From UBA1858 sp965262455 (GTDB taxonomy: Bacteria > Pseudomonadota > Gammaproteobacteria > UBA4575), in contig CBDHFH010000002.1 in NCBI GenBank assembly GCA_965262455.1, forward strand, positions 116,968-180,967: a stretch of 64,000 nt of DNA, given 5' to 3'. Numbering within the stretch: position 1 is the first letter of the stretch; each line of letters opens with the position of its first letter. A program made the translations under genes and the position numbers. This document shows, piece after piece, positions 52,491 to 62,358 of the stretch. A model generated the notes under the pieces. It saw only the letters and a list, made by a program, of their open reading frames with translations, was not told where the DNA came from and ran no database searches.

Positions 52491-53708
52491 CTAGCTACGA
52501 TAATCAGCATTAATTGTAATGTACTCGTGCGTCAAATCAGTTGTCCATACCGTGAATGCACATGCCCCCTGATTTAATTCTATTAGCAGTTCAATTTCAT
52601 AATGTGAAACTGCATCCTTACCTGCTTGTTCAGAGTAGCTAGCTGCTAATTCGCCTTGCTCAAGTACCAATGTTTGATTTAAATATAAACTTGCTTGCGA
52701 TAAATCTAATTGAGAATCATTGATTTTCCCAGCCGCTGCCATAATTCGACCCCAATTAGGATCACTTGCTGAGAGCGCAGTTTTAACTAATGGTGAATTT
52801 GCTATCGAATAAGCAATATCCTTAGCTTGTTGTATTGTTGATGCAGACAAAACGTTCACTTTAACAAACTTTGACGCTCCCTCACCATCTCGCACAATGG
52901 CATGTGCAAGCCTTTGCATTAATTGCTTAAGTACCTCATGAAACGTTTGTTTATCATTTTGCGACAATGCAGCATAGCTGAGCTGAGATTCTCCTGTTGC
53001 TATCAGTACACAGGCATCGTTTGTCGACGTGTCACTGTCAACCGTAATCGCGTTAAATGATTCATCGACACATGAGGCCAAAAGATAGTGTAAATTTTGT
53101 TTACTTATTTCTAGATCTGTTGCTATGTAAGCAAGCATGGTTGCCATGTTGGGCTGTATCATCCCAGAGCCTTTACTTATTCCAGAAATAAATATTTCTT
53201 TTCCAGACAAAATAATTTTTTCACTAAAGGCTTTTGGCACAGTATCGGTAGTCATTATGGCTTTGGCTGCATGCAACCAGTTTTGCTCTGAGAGATTTTT
53301 TTCGAGCAATGGCAATTGAAATTTTATTTTATCTACTTCAAGTGGTTCGCCAATCACGCCGGTAGAAAATGGTAATACTTCAAATTCTGAAACATCCATT
53401 TGATCCGCAATATGCTGGACTGTAGCTTGTGCGGCATTCATGCCTAGCTGCCCCGTGCCGGCATTCGCATTCCCGGCGTTAATAATCAGATACTTTGGTT
53501 TTACTTTTTTCAAATGCTCCCTGCATAGTTGAACAGGCGCGGCGCAGAACTTGTTATTTGTAAATACTGCAGCGGTTTCTGCCTGATCATTAAGCTCGAT
53601 AAGCACAAGGTCGTCACGTCCTTGGTATTTAATCCCTGCACTTGCTGTAGCAAGTCTCACACCATGTATTGGATAAATTGATGTAGGCTCTGTAAGATTA
53701 ACCGCCAT
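52491..53708 (-). CDS. argJ: Glutamate N-acetyltransferase/amino-acid acetyltransferase ArgJ
   Basis: ArgJ recycles the acetyl group in arginine synthesis from acetylornithine to glutamate. The 405-residue precursor self-cleaves at the conserved PNMATMLAY site (near residue 195), where the threonine becomes the nucleophile. INAGNANAGTG near 78 and SDTSTNDAC near 230 are also family motifs. It lies 17 bases downstream of secA and upstream of the Nudix/ThiE gene. Whether it also uses acetyl-CoA cannot be told from sequence by eye. Confidence 0.97.
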   Translation of the reverse strand: MAVNLTEPTSIYPIHGVRLATASAGIKYQGRDDLVLIELNDQAETAAVFTNNKFCAAPVQLCREHLKKVKPKYLIINAGNANAGTGQLGMNAAQATVQHIADQMDVSEFEVLPFSTGVIGEPLEVDKIKFQLPLLEKNLSEQNWLHAAKAIMTTDTVPKAFSEKIILSGKEIFISGISKGSGMIQPNMATMLAYIATDLEISKQNLHYLLASCVDESFNAITVDSDTSTNDACVLIATGESQLSYAALSQNDKQTFHEVLKQLMQRLAHAIVRDGEGASKFVKVNVLSASTIQQAKDIAYSIANSPLVKTALSASDPNWGRIMAAAGKINDSQLDLSQASLYLNQTLVLEQGELAASYSEQAGKDAVSHYEIELLIELNQGACAFTVWTTDLTHEYITINADYRS

Positions 53709-53725
53709 TGATTATCTTTTAACGC

Positions 53726-56461
53726 TTAAGTTAATTTTCCATGGCAGTGCTTGAATTTCTTACCCGAACCACACGGACAAGGCTCATTGCGGCCAACTTT
53801 TTTATCGGTACGTTTAACTTGCTCCGGCTTTATTGCTTGTGCAGCAGATCTTTCGGGCGGCTGTTCTGTGTCTAATTCCCCAGGATGCAATACATCTGCT
53901 GCCTGTTCATGCTGCATTTGTAATTCACTGGCTTCAGGCTCTCTTGACTCGGCAAGTGGCGCCACCTCCTCGGGTGACTGGAATTTAACGTGACACAAGA
54001 ATGATATGGTGTCTTGTTTAATTTCTTCTAACATTTGTTGAAACATTTGAAATGCTTCTCGCTTATACTCCTGCTTCGGATTCTTTTGGGCGTAACCTCT
54101 TAACCCAATACTTTGACGTAGATAGTCCATTGCTGCCAAATGCTCTTTCCATTTAGAATCCAACACTTGCAACATGACATCTTTTTGCAGCGATTTCATC
54201 ATGTCAATTCCAAGCAATTGTTTCTTTTCTTCGAACAAGCTATTCACCGCAGCATGAATACGTTCGCGTAACGGCTCTTCATAAAGTTTATCGTCCTTAT
54301 CCAACCAGTCTTGTAACGGCAGTTCCACGTTGACTTCTTTATGTAAGGCTTTTGTCAAACCCTCAACATCCCATTGCTCCTCCATGCTACCAGGAGCAAT
54401 ATATGAGTCTATGATATTAGTTACGACATCAAAACGAATATCCTCTATGTTTTCTGAAATATCTTCAGTGCTCATGAGCTCATTACGCTGCTCATAAATA
54501 ACTTTACGTTGATCATTGGCAACATCATCATATTCTAGAAGATTCTTACGAATATCAAAGTTGTGCGATTCAACTTTTCGTTGAGCATTTTCAATCGCTT
54601 TTGATACCCATGGATGTTCTATAGATTCCCCTTCTTCCATGCCAAGCTTTTGCATCATTGTTCTGACACGGTCAGATGCAAAAATTCGCATCAGATTATC
54701 CTCGAGAGATAAATAAAAGCGTGTCGAACCTGGATCACCCTGTCTACCAGAACGTCCACGTAATTGATTATCTATGCGGCGAGATTCATGGCGCTCTGTG
54801 CCAATTATGTGCAAGCCTCCTGCACTTAATACTTCATCATGGTGTGTTTGCCAATGAGCTTTCACTTCATTGATTTTATTTGGCTCTGCTTGCTCACCAA
54901 GCTCTGCAATTTGCGCATCTAGGTTACCTCCTAATACAATGTCAGTTCCACGCCCGGCCATATTCGTTGCGATTGTGACTGCACCTGCCTTGCCCGCTTG
55001 CTGAATTATTTGAGATTCCGATGCATGATGCTTGGCGTTCAACACCTGGTGTTCAATATTTGCATCCGTCAGCAGTTTAGATAAAAGCTCTGAGGCTTCT
55101 ATGGACGCAGTACCGACAAGCACAGGTTGCCCGCGCTGTATGCAGTCTTTAATATCTTCTATAATCGCATCATATTTTTCTTGCAGTGTTAGATAAACTA
55201 GATCTCCTAAATCTTCTCGTAACATTTCTTTATGAGTTGGAATCACTACAACTTCAAGACCATAGATAGACTGAAATTCAAACGCTTCTGTGTCCGCCGT
55301 ACCTGTCATTCCACTCAGTTTTTCGTACAAACGAAAATAATTTTGAAATGTAATTGAAGCCAGTGTCTGATTTTCATTTTGTATCTTTACACCCTCTTTG
55401 GCCTCTACTGCTTGATGCAACCCCTCAGACCAACGTCGTCCTGGCATTGTGCGCCCAGTAAACTCATCAACAATAATAACTTCACCATTGCGTACGATGT
55501 AATCCACATTTTTCTGAAATAAGACATTCGCACGCAGCGAAGCGTTTATATGATGCAGTAAACTTATGTTGGCGACATCATATAAAGAATCTTCTTCACT
55601 AAGTAAGCCTTCTTCAATTAGCAAGTCTTCAATGTGTTGGTGCCCTTGCTCACTAAGAAACACTTGTTTAGATTTTTCATCCACATAGTAATCACCCTCG
55701 CTTTCTTCGGATGCTTGTTGCTCCAAATGCGGCACTAACTTGTCTACTTTCAAATAAAGTTCTGAATTATCATCGGTTGGGCCAGAGATAATTAAAGGGG
55801 TACGCGCTTCGTCAATAAGAATCGAATCGACTTCATCAACCACTGCAAAATATAAATCTCTTTGCACACGCTGGTCGGCGGAGAATTTCATGTTGTCACG
55901 CAAATAATCAAAACCAAATTCATTATTCGTGCCATAGGTAATGTCAGCCTCATAAGCTTGTTTGCGTTCCGCATCACCCAACCCACCAACAATCACACCC
56001 ACAGTTAAACCGAGGAAGGTATATAACTTACCCATCCACTCTGCATCACGTTTGGCCAAATAATCATTAACTGTAATGACGTGGACACTTTTGCCTGTCA
56101 GTGCATTTAAATAAACAGGTAGCGTTGCAACCAATGTCTTACCTTCACCGGTCCGCATTTCTGCAATATTGCCATTATTTAGTACTATGCCACCCACTAG
56201 CTGGACATCGAAATGTCGCATGTTTAATACGCGCTGACCTGCTTCTCTAACAACCGCGAAGGCTTCTGGCAATATGGCTTCTAAAGTTTCACCCGATAAG
56301 AGACGCTGTTTAAACGCTTGTGTTTTGTCAGCGAGCTGTTCGTCTGACAAGCTTTGCATGGAATCTTCTAGCTGATTAATTTGCGTCACTATTTTTTTAT
56401 AGCGAGACAATACGCGTTGGTTACGACTACCAAATATTTTATTTGCAATCTTTCCGATCAT
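53726..56461 (-). CDS. secA: Preprotein translocase ATPase SecA
   Basis: SecA drives Sec-dependent export. The 911 residues include the first nucleotide-binding domain with MRTGEGKTLVATLP near residue 102, DEVDSILIDEARTPLIISG near 207, the preprotein-crosslinking region, the second ATPase domain with ATNMAGRGTDIVLGG near 500, and a C-terminal SEC-C zinc motif CPCGSGKKFKHCHGK at residues ~895-909. The length is normal. It is followed by argJ, as in Pseudomonas. Confidence 0.98.
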   Translation of the reverse strand: MIGKIANKIFGSRNQRVLSRYKKIVTQINQLEDSMQSLSDEQLADKTQAFKQRLLSGETLEAILPEAFAVVREAGQRVLNMRHFDVQLVGGIVLNNGNIAEMRTGEGKTLVATLPVYLNALTGKSVHVITVNDYLAKRDAEWMGKLYTFLGLTVGVIVGGLGDAERKQAYEADITYGTNNEFGFDYLRDNMKFSADQRVQRDLYFAVVDEVDSILIDEARTPLIISGPTDDNSELYLKVDKLVPHLEQQASEESEGDYYVDEKSKQVFLSEQGHQHIEDLLIEEGLLSEEDSLYDVANISLLHHINASLRANVLFQKNVDYIVRNGEVIIVDEFTGRTMPGRRWSEGLHQAVEAKEGVKIQNENQTLASITFQNYFRLYEKLSGMTGTADTEAFEFQSIYGLEVVVIPTHKEMLREDLGDLVYLTLQEKYDAIIEDIKDCIQRGQPVLVGTASIEASELLSKLLTDANIEHQVLNAKHHASESQIIQQAGKAGAVTIATNMAGRGTDIVLGGNLDAQIAELGEQAEPNKINEVKAHWQTHHDEVLSAGGLHIIGTERHESRRIDNQLRGRSGRQGDPGSTRFYLSLEDNLMRIFASDRVRTMMQKLGMEEGESIEHPWVSKAIENAQRKVESHNFDIRKNLLEYDDVANDQRKVIYEQRNELMSTEDISENIEDIRFDVVTNIIDSYIAPGSMEEQWDVEGLTKALHKEVNVELPLQDWLDKDDKLYEEPLRERIHAAVNSLFEEKKQLLGIDMMKSLQKDVMLQVLDSKWKEHLAAMDYLRQSIGLRGYAQKNPKQEYKREAFQMFQQMLEEIKQDTISFLCHVKFQSPEEVAPLAESREPEASELQMQHEQAADVLHPGELDTEQPPERSAAQAIKPEQVKRTDKKVGRNEPCPCGSGKKFKHCHGKLT

Positions 56462-56642
56462 TTCAAGGTATAAGATATGGATTTATCGATATTAATTTAA
56501 ACAAATGTGAGCTGAGCCTTAGACGGTGAATGCACAGTGTGAGTATCACGCACGGCTTGACACTAAGGAGTGTATATTGAATAGATTGGATGTGTTTAGC
56601 AACTACTAAGAGTACGTCGGTATAGTTAAGGCCGATTAATTG

Positions 56643-57569
56643 CTATTTAGTTTCTTTAGAGCGAATAAATTTCATTGGGTCGACACGAACCCCATTTTTT
56701 AATACTTCGAAATGAACGTGTGGACCAGTTGAGCGACCAGTGCTACCCATTTTGGCAATAACTTCACCTTTCTTTACGGTTTGCCCGACTTTAACAGTCA
56801 TTTTGTCATTATGGCCATAACGTGTGACATAGCCATTACCGTGATCAATTTCTACAAGATAACCATAACCAGAGCGATCATCCGCTTCAGTCACCACACC
56901 GCCTGCTACCGAGATTACATTAGAATGATATTTGCCCGCAAAATCGACACCACGATGGAATTCCTGTTTACCAGAGAAGGGATCTGCACGTTTACCGAAA
57001 TGAGAGGATATCCAACCTTTCTCTACCGGCCGACCTTGTGGGTATATTTCTTTCTGCAAATTTCTATCGGTAAGCATGACATCCAGTGTATGTAGCTTGT
57101 TTTCTTGGCTTTGCAGTTGAGAAGCAATGGTGCCCAGAGTCTGCTCCATATCTGCCAGAATATCTTGGTTGGCCTCATCCCCATAAGAATCCGGGCCACC
57201 AAATCCGGGAGGCTGGGTAAAATCAATTTCCTCATCACCCAGGTCAGCCATGTTCATTAACTTATTACCAAGTGCGTCCAGACGATTTATATGTGCTTGA
57301 AAATAAGCGATTTTTTGTGTTAAGGCTTCCAGGTTAGCCTGGCTTTCGGAGCGCACTTGTTCAAGTTTGCTATGTTGCTCTTGGATATCATATTTCCAAT
57401 CTGCCACGATGTTTTCATGGCCAAATTTCACACCCAGCCAGTAGCCAGCAAACATCAGAGTGATACCAAGGAAAACACCCACTGTGATTCCAATGAGGTA
57501 CTGATGAGGACTATAGTAACGCACGCTATATAAACGGCGCCCTGATCTTGGCAAAATAGAAAATTTCAT
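56643..57569 (-). CDS. M23 family metallopeptidase with membrane anchor and coiled coil
   Basis: This 308-residue protein has one membrane helix (residues ~28-48, LIGITVGVFLGITLMFAGYW), a coiled coil (about 65-105), a linker, and a C-terminal LytM/M23 domain (about 185-305). The zinc ligands are seen as FHRGVDFAGKY and GPHVHFEVLKNG; the catalytic-type histidine motif is intact, so it is probably an active peptidoglycan endopeptidase rather than an EnvC-like degenerate activator. It is encoded between secA and the DUF721-lpxC genes, an order conserved in Pseudomonas. Confidence 0.92.
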   Translation of the reverse strand: MKFSILPRSGRRLYSVRYYSPHQYLIGITVGVFLGITLMFAGYWLGVKFGHENIVADWKYDIQEQHSKLEQVRSESQANLEALTQKIAYFQAHINRLDALGNKLMNMADLGDEEIDFTQPPGFGGPDSYGDEANQDILADMEQTLGTIASQLQSQENKLHTLDVMLTDRNLQKEIYPQGRPVEKGWISSHFGKRADPFSGKQEFHRGVDFAGKYHSNVISVAGGVVTEADDRSGYGYLVEIDHGNGYVTRYGHNDKMTVKVGQTVKKGEVIAKMGSTGRSTGPHVHFEVLKNGVRVDPMKFIRSKETK

Positions 57570-57652
57570 TCCGTATTTAGTTATATTTATACTTATGAAT
57601 ATACCTGTTTATAATTATACCTTGCATCACCCTAGGTAGATATTGGATAAAC

Positions 57653-58054
57653 ATGATGAACTCCACAATGCGGCCGATACTTTCCCTGATTGACTCAAAA
57701 ATACTCACTAGAGCACAAAATATACAATCATTAACCACCAGCCTGCACAGTCGACTGCCCTCAAACTTGAGGCAACACTGTTGGGTGGTCGATATTACCG
57801 ACCAGACGTTAGTAATACTGACCAATAATGCCGAAAGAGCCACTATATTGCGCTATCAGCAGCATGAATTACTAAAGCAGATCAACGAGGAATTTGGCCA
57901 GACCATGACGAAACCTGTTCGTCGCGTAAAAGTAAAAGTGGACTATCATTTGTCTAAATTGTCTGCGCATGACAATAATCCGCCAGCCAGAACCATCGAT
58001 GCACTTCATTTAGCCAGAGAATCCTGTAGAAATATGATGAAGCTTCTTGATTAA
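57653..58054 (+). CDS. DUF721 (DciA-like) family protein
   Basis: The 133-residue protein matches the DUF721 family: LTTSLHSRLPSNLRQHCWVV, DQTLVILTNNAERATILRYQQ and then a proline/arginine-rich tail (about residues 85-115). DUF721 includes DciA, the ancestral loader of the DnaB helicase, so a role in replication initiation is possible but inferred. Related genes lie beside lpxC in Pseudomonas. The stop overlaps the 3' end of lpxC by four bases on the opposite strand. The tail is shorter than in DciA of Pseudomonas, as I recall it. Confidence 0.78.
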   Translation: MMNSTMRPILSLIDSKILTRAQNIQSLTTSLHSRLPSNLRQHCWVVDITDQTLVILTNNAERATILRYQQHELLKQINEEFGQTMTKPVRRVKVKVDYHLSKLSAHDNNPPARTIDALHLARESCRNMMKLLD

Positions 58055-58974
58055 GCCGCTGATGCCGTTGCAGATGTTTCTGCGTATAAAATTGGTACAT
58101 CATGGGCATGCTTTTCAAACGTCACTTCTTCCCATGCTGAATGGTCATTCAGTAGCGTAGTGAGTAATATGTTATTCAGTTCATGGCCTGATTTATAGCC
58201 CTTAAACGAGCCAATCAAGCTGTGCCCTAACAAGTATAGATCACCTATGGCATCTAAGATTTTATGCTTCACAAACTCATCTTCATAGCGCAAGCCATCT
58301 TCATTAAGTATCTTCTGGTCATCCACTGCGATGGCATTATCCAGACTTCCACCTAATGCCAGGTTGTGAGCTCTAAGATATTCAAAGTCTCGCAAAAAGC
58401 CGAATGTACGTGAGCGACTGACTTCTTTTACAAACGAGGTAGATGAAAAATCGATTTCCGCAAATTGCGGTCCCGCTTGAAATACTGGGTGATCAAAGTC
58501 GATTGTAAATGCCACTTTAAAACCATCATAAGGTTGAAATTCAGCCCATCTATCTTTGTCAGTGACTCTTACTGGCTTCTTAATCCGAACAAATTTTTTC
58601 GCCCGTTGTTGTTCCTGGATACCTGCTGATTGAAGCAAAAATACAAACGGGCCGGCACTTCCATCCATAATTGGTACTTCAGGGCCAGACAATTCCACCA
58701 TCAGATTATCAATACCAAGGCCAGCGATCGCAGATAGTAGATGTTCAACAGTAGAGATTCGAATGCCATCTTTTTGTAAAGTTGTCGACAGCTGGGTATC
58801 CCCGACGTTATCGATACAGGCTTGAATCACGGGTGCATCTTCAATATCAGTGCGCTTGAAAGCGATACCCGCATCAGCTTTCGCAGGGCGTAAGGTCAAG
58901 TGAATTTTCTCACCTGTATGGAGGCCAACACCACTTGCTCGAATTACATTTTTTAATGTTCTTTGCCGTATCAT
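58051..58974 (-). CDS. lpxC: UDP-3-O-acyl-N-acetylglucosamine deacetylase LpxC
   Basis: LpxC catalyses the committed step of lipid A synthesis and is a zinc hydrolase. The 307 residues show SGVGLHTGEKIHLTLRPA near the start, the zinc motif VEHLLSAIAGLGID (His near residue 78), DGSAGPF near 105, and KHKILDAIGDLYLLGHSLIG (His and Asp ligands near 236-240). The C-terminal tail ends in ATASAA, where E. coli LpxC carries its FtsH degradation signal. It lies downstream of ftsZ, the usual order, so lipid A and division genes are linked. Confidence 0.98.
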   Translation of the reverse strand: MIRQRTLKNVIRASGVGLHTGEKIHLTLRPAKADAGIAFKRTDIEDAPVIQACIDNVGDTQLSTTLQKDGIRISTVEHLLSAIAGLGIDNLMVELSGPEVPIMDGSAGPFVFLLQSAGIQEQQRAKKFVRIKKPVRVTDKDRWAEFQPYDGFKVAFTIDFDHPVFQAGPQFAEIDFSSTSFVKEVSRSRTFGFLRDFEYLRAHNLALGGSLDNAIAVDDQKILNEDGLRYEDEFVKHKILDAIGDLYLLGHSLIGSFKGYKSGHELNNILLTTLLNDHSAWEEVTFEKHAHDVPILYAETSATASAA

Positions 58975-59074
58975 TATTATTCCCAGTGTTAATATGGCTA
59001 ATGCATAGCCTTTTGGCCCCTCTCTTATTGAGAACCATTATCAATTAGATCATGGGGCTTGAATACCCCCCAAA

Positions 59075-59094
59075 GGTCGTATGGATATACGACC
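59075..59094 (-). promoter_or_regulatory. Hairpin between ftsZ and lpxC
   Basis: GGTCGTAT and ATACGACC form a perfect eight-base-pair stem with a four-base loop in the 172-base ftsZ-lpxC gap. On the minus strand only TTT and a G run follow, so it is not a clean Rho-independent terminator. It could lower readthrough into lpxC or be a protein site. Confidence 0.45.
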
Positions 59095-59146
59095 GGACCA
59101 CACCCCAATAATTCCCATCATGGCCAAAATTGGACTTAAAAGCAGA

Positions 59147-60304
59147 CTAATCAGCCTGTTTGCGCAAAAAAGCGGGGATATCTAACAGATCCTCATTATA
59201 AGACCCGTCATTTGCAAAATTCTCACCGCTATCGCCTCCTGACACTGCTGCCGCGGGCCGATTGATCTCATGAATCTCAACATCAGCTTCAGCTGGAGAA
59301 ATACTTGCTTCTACCAGAGTGACTTTTGTCGGCGCTGAGCTGGTCACTTGATTTCCAAGCCCGGTGGCAACGAGAGTAACACGTAGCTTCTCTTCCATAG
59401 ACTCATCGATTGCGGTTCCAACAACAACAGTGGCATCTTCTGAGGCAATTGCCTCAATATGAGAACCTACCTCGGCAATTTCATTCATGCCGATATTAGG
59501 ACCGGCCGTGATATTCACTAATATACCCCGCGCGCCCATAATATTGACATCCTCCAATAGAGGACTATGAATTGCTGCTTCGGCCGCTTCACGCGCGCGC
59601 TCCACACCGATACCAGTGCCAGAACCCATCATGGCCATTCCCATTTCAGACATGACTGTTCGCACATCGGCAAAGTCGACATTAATCAAGCCTGGGCAGG
59701 TAATGAGCTCCGCTATCCCTTGCACCGCACCAAGTAACACGTCATTAGCTGCGCGAAATGCTTCCAGCATACTTGTGTCATCAGGTAACACTGTTAGCAA
59801 CTTTTCATTCGGTATGGTAATCAGTGAATCCACTTGATTCGCTAACTCTTCAATGCCTCGATTTGCAATTTGCGAACGCTTTGTGCCTTCGAATGGAAAT
59901 GGCTTTGTGACCACAGCGACGGTCAATATACCCAGCTCTTTAGCCACCTCAGCAACTATAGGTGCTGCGCCTGTGCCAGTGCCTCCGCCCATGCCTGCGG
60001 TAATGAACAACATATCCGCTCCGGCAATGACATCATGAATACGATCTCTATCTTCTATTGCAGACTGACGACCTATTTCAGGATTGGCACCCGCACCCAG
60101 CCCTTTAGTAATTTCTGTGCCTAATTGTAATGTGGTTTTTGCATTGGTTCGTTGAAGTGCTTGCGAATCAGTGTTCGCACAAATGAAATCGACTCCATCA
60201 ATGTCTGCATTCACCATGTGTTGCACGGCATTACCGCCACCACCGCCAACACCTAGTACTTTAATTACTGCACTTTGACCATATGCATCTACTAATTCAA
60301 ACAT
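59147..60304 (-). CDS. ftsZ: Cell division GTPase FtsZ
   Basis: FtsZ forms the Z-ring. The 385 residues have the N-terminal GTPase domain with VLGVGGGGGNAVQHMV near residue 17, the tubulin signature GGGTGTGAAP near 107, and the T7-loop region NVDFADVRTVMSE near 208. A variable linker ends in the conserved C-terminal tail LDIPAFLRKQAD that binds FtsA and ZipA. It is downstream of ftsA by 45 bases in the division cluster, and ZapD in the same window is a known partner. Confidence 0.99.
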   Translation of the reverse strand: MFELVDAYGQSAVIKVLGVGGGGGNAVQHMVNADIDGVDFICANTDSQALQRTNAKTTLQLGTEITKGLGAGANPEIGRQSAIEDRDRIHDVIAGADMLFITAGMGGGTGTGAAPIVAEVAKELGILTVAVVTKPFPFEGTKRSQIANRGIEELANQVDSLITIPNEKLLTVLPDDTSMLEAFRAANDVLLGAVQGIAELITCPGLINVDFADVRTVMSEMGMAMMGSGTGIGVERAREAAEAAIHSPLLEDVNIMGARGILVNITAGPNIGMNEIAEVGSHIEAIASEDATVVVGTAIDESMEEKLRVTLVATGLGNQVTSSAPTKVTLVEASISPAEADVEIHEINRPAAAVSGGDSGENFANDGSYNEDLLDIPAFLRKQAD

Positions 60305-60348
60305 GTTAAATCTCCTCTAGTCACGCTGTTACTATTCAAAAAATCAAT

Positions 60349-61584
60349 TTAAAAATTACCTTGAAGCCAATTTTTTACTCGACCAAACACTGCTGATAAT
60401 CCCGCATTATTATTTTTCCGAAATTCATCCGACTGCTCACTTAAGTGACCAAACAACAACAACCCAACACCTGTTGCATGGATTGGATTTCTGACAACAT
60501 CAATTAATCCACTCACATACTGAGGTACACCTAAACGCACTGGCATATGAAACACTTCTTCTGCCAACTCAATCACTCCTTCCATTTTTGAACTACCGCC
60601 GGTCAAAACAATGCCGGCAGCAATTAAATTTTCATACCCGCTACGCCTTAATTCAGCTTGCACAAGCGACAACAGTTCTTCATAGCGCGGCTCTACTACT
60701 TCAGCCAAGGTCTGTCTGGCTAAACGACGAGGTGCTCGATCACCTACACTTGGCACCTCAATCACTTCATCTGGATTAGTTAGTTGCCTTAACGCGCATG
60801 CATATTTAATTTTGATTTCTTCCGCGTATTGAGTAGGTGTGCGCATTGCAATCGCAATATCATTTGTCACCTGATCTCCTGCGATTGGTATCACCGCGGT
60901 ATGCTTGATAGCGCCCTCACTAAACACTGCAATATCAGTCGTCCCACCACCTATATCAATCAAACAGATTCCCAGTTCTTTTTCATCTTCTGTTAGTACG
61001 GAATAACTTGATGCCAATTGTTCCAATATAATGTCATCTGCTTGTAAGCCACATCGTTCAATACACTTCACAATATTTTGCGCAGCTGACACCGCACCGG
61101 TGACCAGATGTACTTTTGCTTCCATACGCACACCAGACATTCCAATGGGCTCTCGAATACCCTCCTGTTGATCGATAATGAATTCTTGTGGCAATACATG
61201 TAATACTTTTTGATCCGCCGGGATGGCTAATGCGCGCGCCGCATCAATGACACGTTCTACATCGGTATCCTGCACCTCACCATCTTTAATAGCGACAATG
61301 CCGTGTGAGTTCATACTTTTTACATGACTTCCTGCAATGCCTGCATATACCGAATGAATTTGACAACCCGCCATCAACTCCGCCTCTTCTACTGCACGTT
61401 GGATGGATTGCACAGTGGACTCAATATTCACAACCACACCTTTTTTTAAACCACGTGAAGGGTGTGAACCGACACCTATAATTTCAAGTTCGTTGTCATC
61501 ATTGATCTCAGCGACGATGGCAACAATTTTTGAAGTGCCAATATCTAATCCTACAATCATGCCGTTATCAGTTTTTTTACTCAT
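60349..61584 (-). CDS. ftsA: Cell division protein FtsA
   Basis: FtsA is the actin-like membrane tether of FtsZ. The 411-residue protein has MIVGLDIGTSKIVAIVAEI at the start (phosphate 1), LCLIDIGGGTTDIAVFSEG near residue 205 (phosphate 2), and GIVLTGGSSKMEGVIELAE near 330. The C-terminal amphipathic helix is GRVKNWLQGNF. It lies 22 bases after ftsQ and before ftsZ, as in most bacteria. Confidence 0.98.
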   Translation of the reverse strand: MSKKTDNGMIVGLDIGTSKIVAIVAEINDDNELEIIGVGSHPSRGLKKGVVVNIESTVQSIQRAVEEAELMAGCQIHSVYAGIAGSHVKSMNSHGIVAIKDGEVQDTDVERVIDAARALAIPADQKVLHVLPQEFIIDQQEGIREPIGMSGVRMEAKVHLVTGAVSAAQNIVKCIERCGLQADDIILEQLASSYSVLTEDEKELGICLIDIGGGTTDIAVFSEGAIKHTAVIPIAGDQVTNDIAIAMRTPTQYAEEIKIKYACALRQLTNPDEVIEVPSVGDRAPRRLARQTLAEVVEPRYEELLSLVQAELRRSGYENLIAAGIVLTGGSSKMEGVIELAEEVFHMPVRLGVPQYVSGLIDVVRNPIHATGVGLLLFGHLSEQSDEFRKNNNAGLSAVFGRVKNWLQGNF

Positions 61585-61605
61585 AGCCTATTAAATAATT
61601 AATCG

Positions 61606-62346
61606 TTAACTATTCCAGCGCACAGCAAAGCCATTACTATGGCGCAAGTCAATACTGACTATCGCATTGCGCTCTGCTTTACTAAACATTGCAAACGAAT
61701 CCAAGCAACGCTGAATTTGTTTATCTGAATGTTCACGCCCTAAACTAATAATAATTCCGTTAGCTAGTTGAATCTCTTTATCGTAGCGCGCATCTTCTTT
61801 AAAGCTGATAATCGCCCCACCCATCTGTTTAAAACCATCGCTGTATTTATAGTAAAGATCTATCAATTGTTTCTCGCGTCCAGCAACACCCTTCAACAAC
61901 GGCATATGTGAGTAATCACTGACATCATCAACAAAAAACGTCTCGCCATACTTATTGATGAGATGCTTATCGCCCCAGCGAAAATATGGCTGCTGTTCAG
62001 TGATTGTTATCACCACCTTACTGGGCCATTGACGTTTGATAGATGCTCGATATACCCAGGGGATATCATTTAACTGGCGCTCAAAAGCAGATAAATTAAC
62101 CGTGAAGAACCCATCATGCATATAATTCATTGCGATTGTTTTAATATCAGATTTATTGACTTTTTCTAACTCTGACTGAATTTCAATGGTTTTAATTGGA
62201 ATGTCATCCACTTTTTTACTCACCCAAATGAGCACAATCACTACCATAGAGACTGCCACTAGCTTACCCACTTCTCGTAAATCTATTCTTATCGCATCAC
62301 TTTGCTTGACTGCTTTTCTGCGATTCTTTTTTGTATTTCTTGCCAT
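61606..62346 (-). CDS. ftsQ: Cell division protein FtsQ
   Basis: FtsQ is the bitopic divisome protein that links early and late divisome factors. The 246 residues have a basic cytoplasmic head (ARNTKKNRRKAVK), one membrane helix (residues ~28-44), and a POTRA domain beginning IKTIEIQSELEKVNKSDI near 52, with WVYRASIKRQWPSKVVITI near 90 (core WPSKVVITI). It is between ddlB and ftsA, the usual place. Confidence 0.95.
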   Translation of the reverse strand: MARNTKKNRRKAVKQSDAIRIDLREVGKLVAVSMVVIVLIWVSKKVDDIPIKTIEIQSELEKVNKSDIKTIAMNYMHDGFFTVNLSAFERQLNDIPWVYRASIKRQWPSKVVITITEQQPYFRWGDKHLINKYGETFFVDDVSDYSHMPLLKGVAGREKQLIDLYYKYSDGFKQMGGAIISFKEDARYDKEIQLANGIIISLGREHSDKQIQRCLDSFAMFSKAERNAIVSIDLRHSNGFAVRWNS

Positions 62347-62358
62347 TTAGTAACGCCC